Shown here in pieces: positions 62,632 to 64,000 of a DNA stretch of 64,000 nucleotides. Where the stretch lies: the NCBI RefSeq assembly GCF_047501535.1, contig NZ_JAZDRJ010000003.1, positions 124,001-188,000 on the forward strand. Direction: 5' to 3'. The translations under genes were made by a program, and so were the position numbers. A model generated the notes under the pieces. That model worked only from the letters and a program-made list of their open reading frames with translations, ran no database searches and had not been told where the DNA came from. Numbering within the stretch: position 1 is the stretch's first letter; each line of letters begins with the position of its first letter. This DNA is from Yanghanlia sp047501535 (GTDB taxonomy: Bacteria; Pseudomonadota; Gammaproteobacteria; Burkholderiales; Burkholderiaceae_B).

Positions 62632-63930
62632 GTGTACGCCCTTTATTCAATTGTTCTGCTGTTGTTCCTGTTAGGGCTGGGTGTACCTGTTGCCTGGTCG
62701 TTCGCGGGCATGCTGGCCATGCTCACCTACCTCTACGATGTCAATCTCAACACCTTGATGCTGCAGGGGTTTCGGTCCCTGAACTCAGTCGTATTGCTGG
62801 CTCTGCCGCTTTTCATTATGGCGGGCTATCTCATGCAATCCGGCGGTGTGGCGCAGCGGTTAATTGAGTTCATTGAAACCCTGGTGCGCGGCCGCCGTGG
62901 CGGGTTGGGGGCTTCACTGGTGCTGGCATCGGGGCTTTTCGGCGCCATTGCCGGTACGGCCTCGGCAGCGGTGGCTTCGATTGGGACCATCATGGTGGAT
63001 CCCATGGCCCAACGAGGCTATCCCCGTGCATATTCGTCGGCTTTACTCGGGCAATCGTCGTTGTTGGGGATTTTGATCCCGCCGTCCATCACCATGATTC
63101 TGCTGGCTGTCGTCACTCAGCAATCGGTGGTGGCTTTTTTTGCTGCCACTATCGGGCCGGCTATCTTGCTGATGCTGGGCCTGATTTTGGTTAACTATCT
63201 GTTTTCAGGCGGTTGGTTATTTACCGAAACACCGCCCGATGCCTCGGAGCCCGCCGCGAAGACGTCACGCTTACGCTCTGGTGCGCGGGCCTTTCCTGCC
63301 TTGTGCATGCCGATCTTGATTCTTGGTGGGATCTACGGGGGCATCTTCACGCCCACGGAGGCGGCCGCCATTGCTGTGCTGCTAGTCGTGTTTATCGGCT
63401 TTTTCATTTACCGTGACCTGACTTTGGCGCGCTTGCGCGAGGGCTTGGTGCGCTCGGCCGAGACCACAGGCATTATTGTGCTGATTCTGCTGTTCTCGTT
63501 CTTAATCGGCCGCATTCTGGTTGCTGAAGGCGTTCCACAAGATCTGACCGAGTTTGTGACGGGGCTGGTGGATAGCCCAATCGCCATTCTGTTGATCGTC
63601 AATCTGTTCCTGATTGTGGTGGGCATGTTGATTGATGATGTTTCACTAACCGTGGTGATCGCGCCCTTGCTTCTGCCTCTGGTCGGCGTGGCCGATATTC
63701 ACCCCGTTCAGTTCGCTGCGATTGTGGCGTGTGCGGTCGTCGTGAGCGCCAACAGCCCGCCCATGGCGCCTATTTTGTATTTGTCCTGCCGGGTGGGCAA
63801 AGTTGTGGTGCACCAATCGTTCCGCCCCGCCATATTGCTGATTGTGCTGGTAGCGATTCCCATCCAGTTACTCACTACTTTTATACCTGCGATTTCTCTA
63901 TTCTTTCCCCGTTTACTCGGGTTGATATAG
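62632..63930 (+). CDS. TRAP transporter large permease (DctM type)
   Basis: The 432-residue permease has about 12 helices and the DctM-family text: LALPLFIMAGYLMQSGGVAQRLIEFIETLVRG, SGLFGAIAGTASAAVASIGTIMVDPM and GQSSLLGILIPPSITMI. It uses a GTG start at 62632 with GGAG upstream. Sodium-coupled transport is usual for the family. Confidence 0.9.
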   Translation: MYALYSIVLLLFLLGLGVPVAWSFAGMLAMLTYLYDVNLNTLMLQGFRSLNSVVLLALPLFIMAGYLMQSGGVAQRLIEFIETLVRGRRGGLGASLVLASGLFGAIAGTASAAVASIGTIMVDPMAQRGYPRAYSSALLGQSSLLGILIPPSITMILLAVVTQQSVVAFFAATIGPAILLMLGLILVNYLFSGGWLFTETPPDASEPAAKTSRLRSGARAFPALCMPILILGGIYGGIFTPTEAAAIAVLLVVFIGFFIYRDLTLARLREGLVRSAETTGIIVLILLFSFLIGRILVAEGVPQDLTEFVTGLVDSPIAILLIVNLFLIVVGMLIDDVSLTVVIAPLLLPLVGVADIHPVQFAAIVACAVVVSANSPPMAPILYLSCRVGKVVVHQSFRPAILLIVLVAIPIQLLTTFIPAISLFFPRLLGLI

Positions 63931-63944
63931 CGCATAGGGCCGTT

Positions 63945-64000
63945 ATGAAAAGTAGAGATCTTATCGAGCAAGTTGCCCAAGAAGGCGAAGCCGCTCGTGT
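63945..64000 (+). CDS. Start of a further gene, cut by the window end
   Basis: The frame opens MKSRDLIEQVAQEGEAAR with AGGGC 7 bases upstream, 14 bases after the DctM stop. Only 18 codons are visible. A transcriptional regulator would suit the operator found at 59675, but nothing in these residues proves it. Confidence 0.5.
   Translation, partial: MKSRDLIEQVAQEGEAAR

Overview
The window looks like chromosome of a betaproteobacterium of the family Alcaligenaceae (Bordetella/Pusillimonas/Advenella relatives). This rests on the gene orders tRNA-Leu–tig–clpP–clpX–lon, exbB–exbD–lpxK–trm112–kdsB–adk and ribF–ileS–lspA–coaBC–dut, on a DUF3579 gene next to argF, and on the moderately GC-rich coding style. 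The genus cannot be fixed from this sequence alone. Almost the whole window is tightly packed, vertically inherited housekeeping sequence; the exception is the first 5.3 kb, which is accessory DNA.

Region 1 (1-5410) is accessory. A near-complete IS110-family transposase gene abuts the 3' remnant of an IS3-family element, which itself ends in a recognisable IS3-type terminal repeat inside the remains of an unidentified gene. Facing these is a two-gene operon on the minus strand encoding two different DUF262 (GmrS/ParB-like nuclease fold) proteins. The first has DUF262 only; the second has DUF262 plus a C-terminal DUF1524 (HNH) nuclease region. They overlap by 8 bases and are preceded by three sets of short direct repeats. 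This is the best candidate in the window for a poorly described system, most likely anti-phage or modification-dependent restriction.

Region 2 (5447-11700) holds a small membrane protein, argG and argF (convergent, shared terminator), DUF3579, a methylguanine-DNA methyltransferase and an orphan MotA/MotB-like stator pair. Region 3 (11755-18327, minus strand) is an envelope-rich run: exbB, exbD, lpxK, trm112, kdsB, adk, a short-chain dehydrogenase, murJ and rpsT, many joined by 4-base stop/start overlaps. Region 4 (18438-25240) has an inverted pair of DnaA-box-like sites, xseA, an iron superoxide dismutase, a CoA-transferase-family gene followed by a thiolase, DUF4395 and DUF192 genes separated by a minisatellite, and a cold-shock gene.

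Region 5 (25242-36706, plus strand) contains clpS and clpA, then pqiABC (MCE lipid-transport system, its first gene overlapping the clpA stop), then a full livJHMGF branched-chain amino-acid ABC transporter. Region 6 (36871-52361) holds dut, coaBC, lspA, ileS and ribF on the minus strand; purN, rsmB, a fatty-acid desaturase and a UvrD-type helicase on the plus strand; then an ABC-F ATPase, prmB and gph on the minus strand. A 540-base stretch after gph carries a good Fur-box match followed by several hairpins and no convincing protein gene.

Region 7 (52903-59395) is tRNA-Leu(UAG), tig, clpP, clpX and lon, with a heat-shock (sigma-32) promoter candidate ahead of lon. Region 8 (59662-64000) is a catabolic or uptake operon: a perfect 19-base inverted repeat in the promoter, a DAO-type FAD oxidoreductase, the three TRAP-transporter genes, and the start of one more gene cut by the window end. 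Together ClpS/ClpA, ClpP/ClpX, trigger factor and Lon give the window most of the cell's cytoplasmic protein quality-control machinery.
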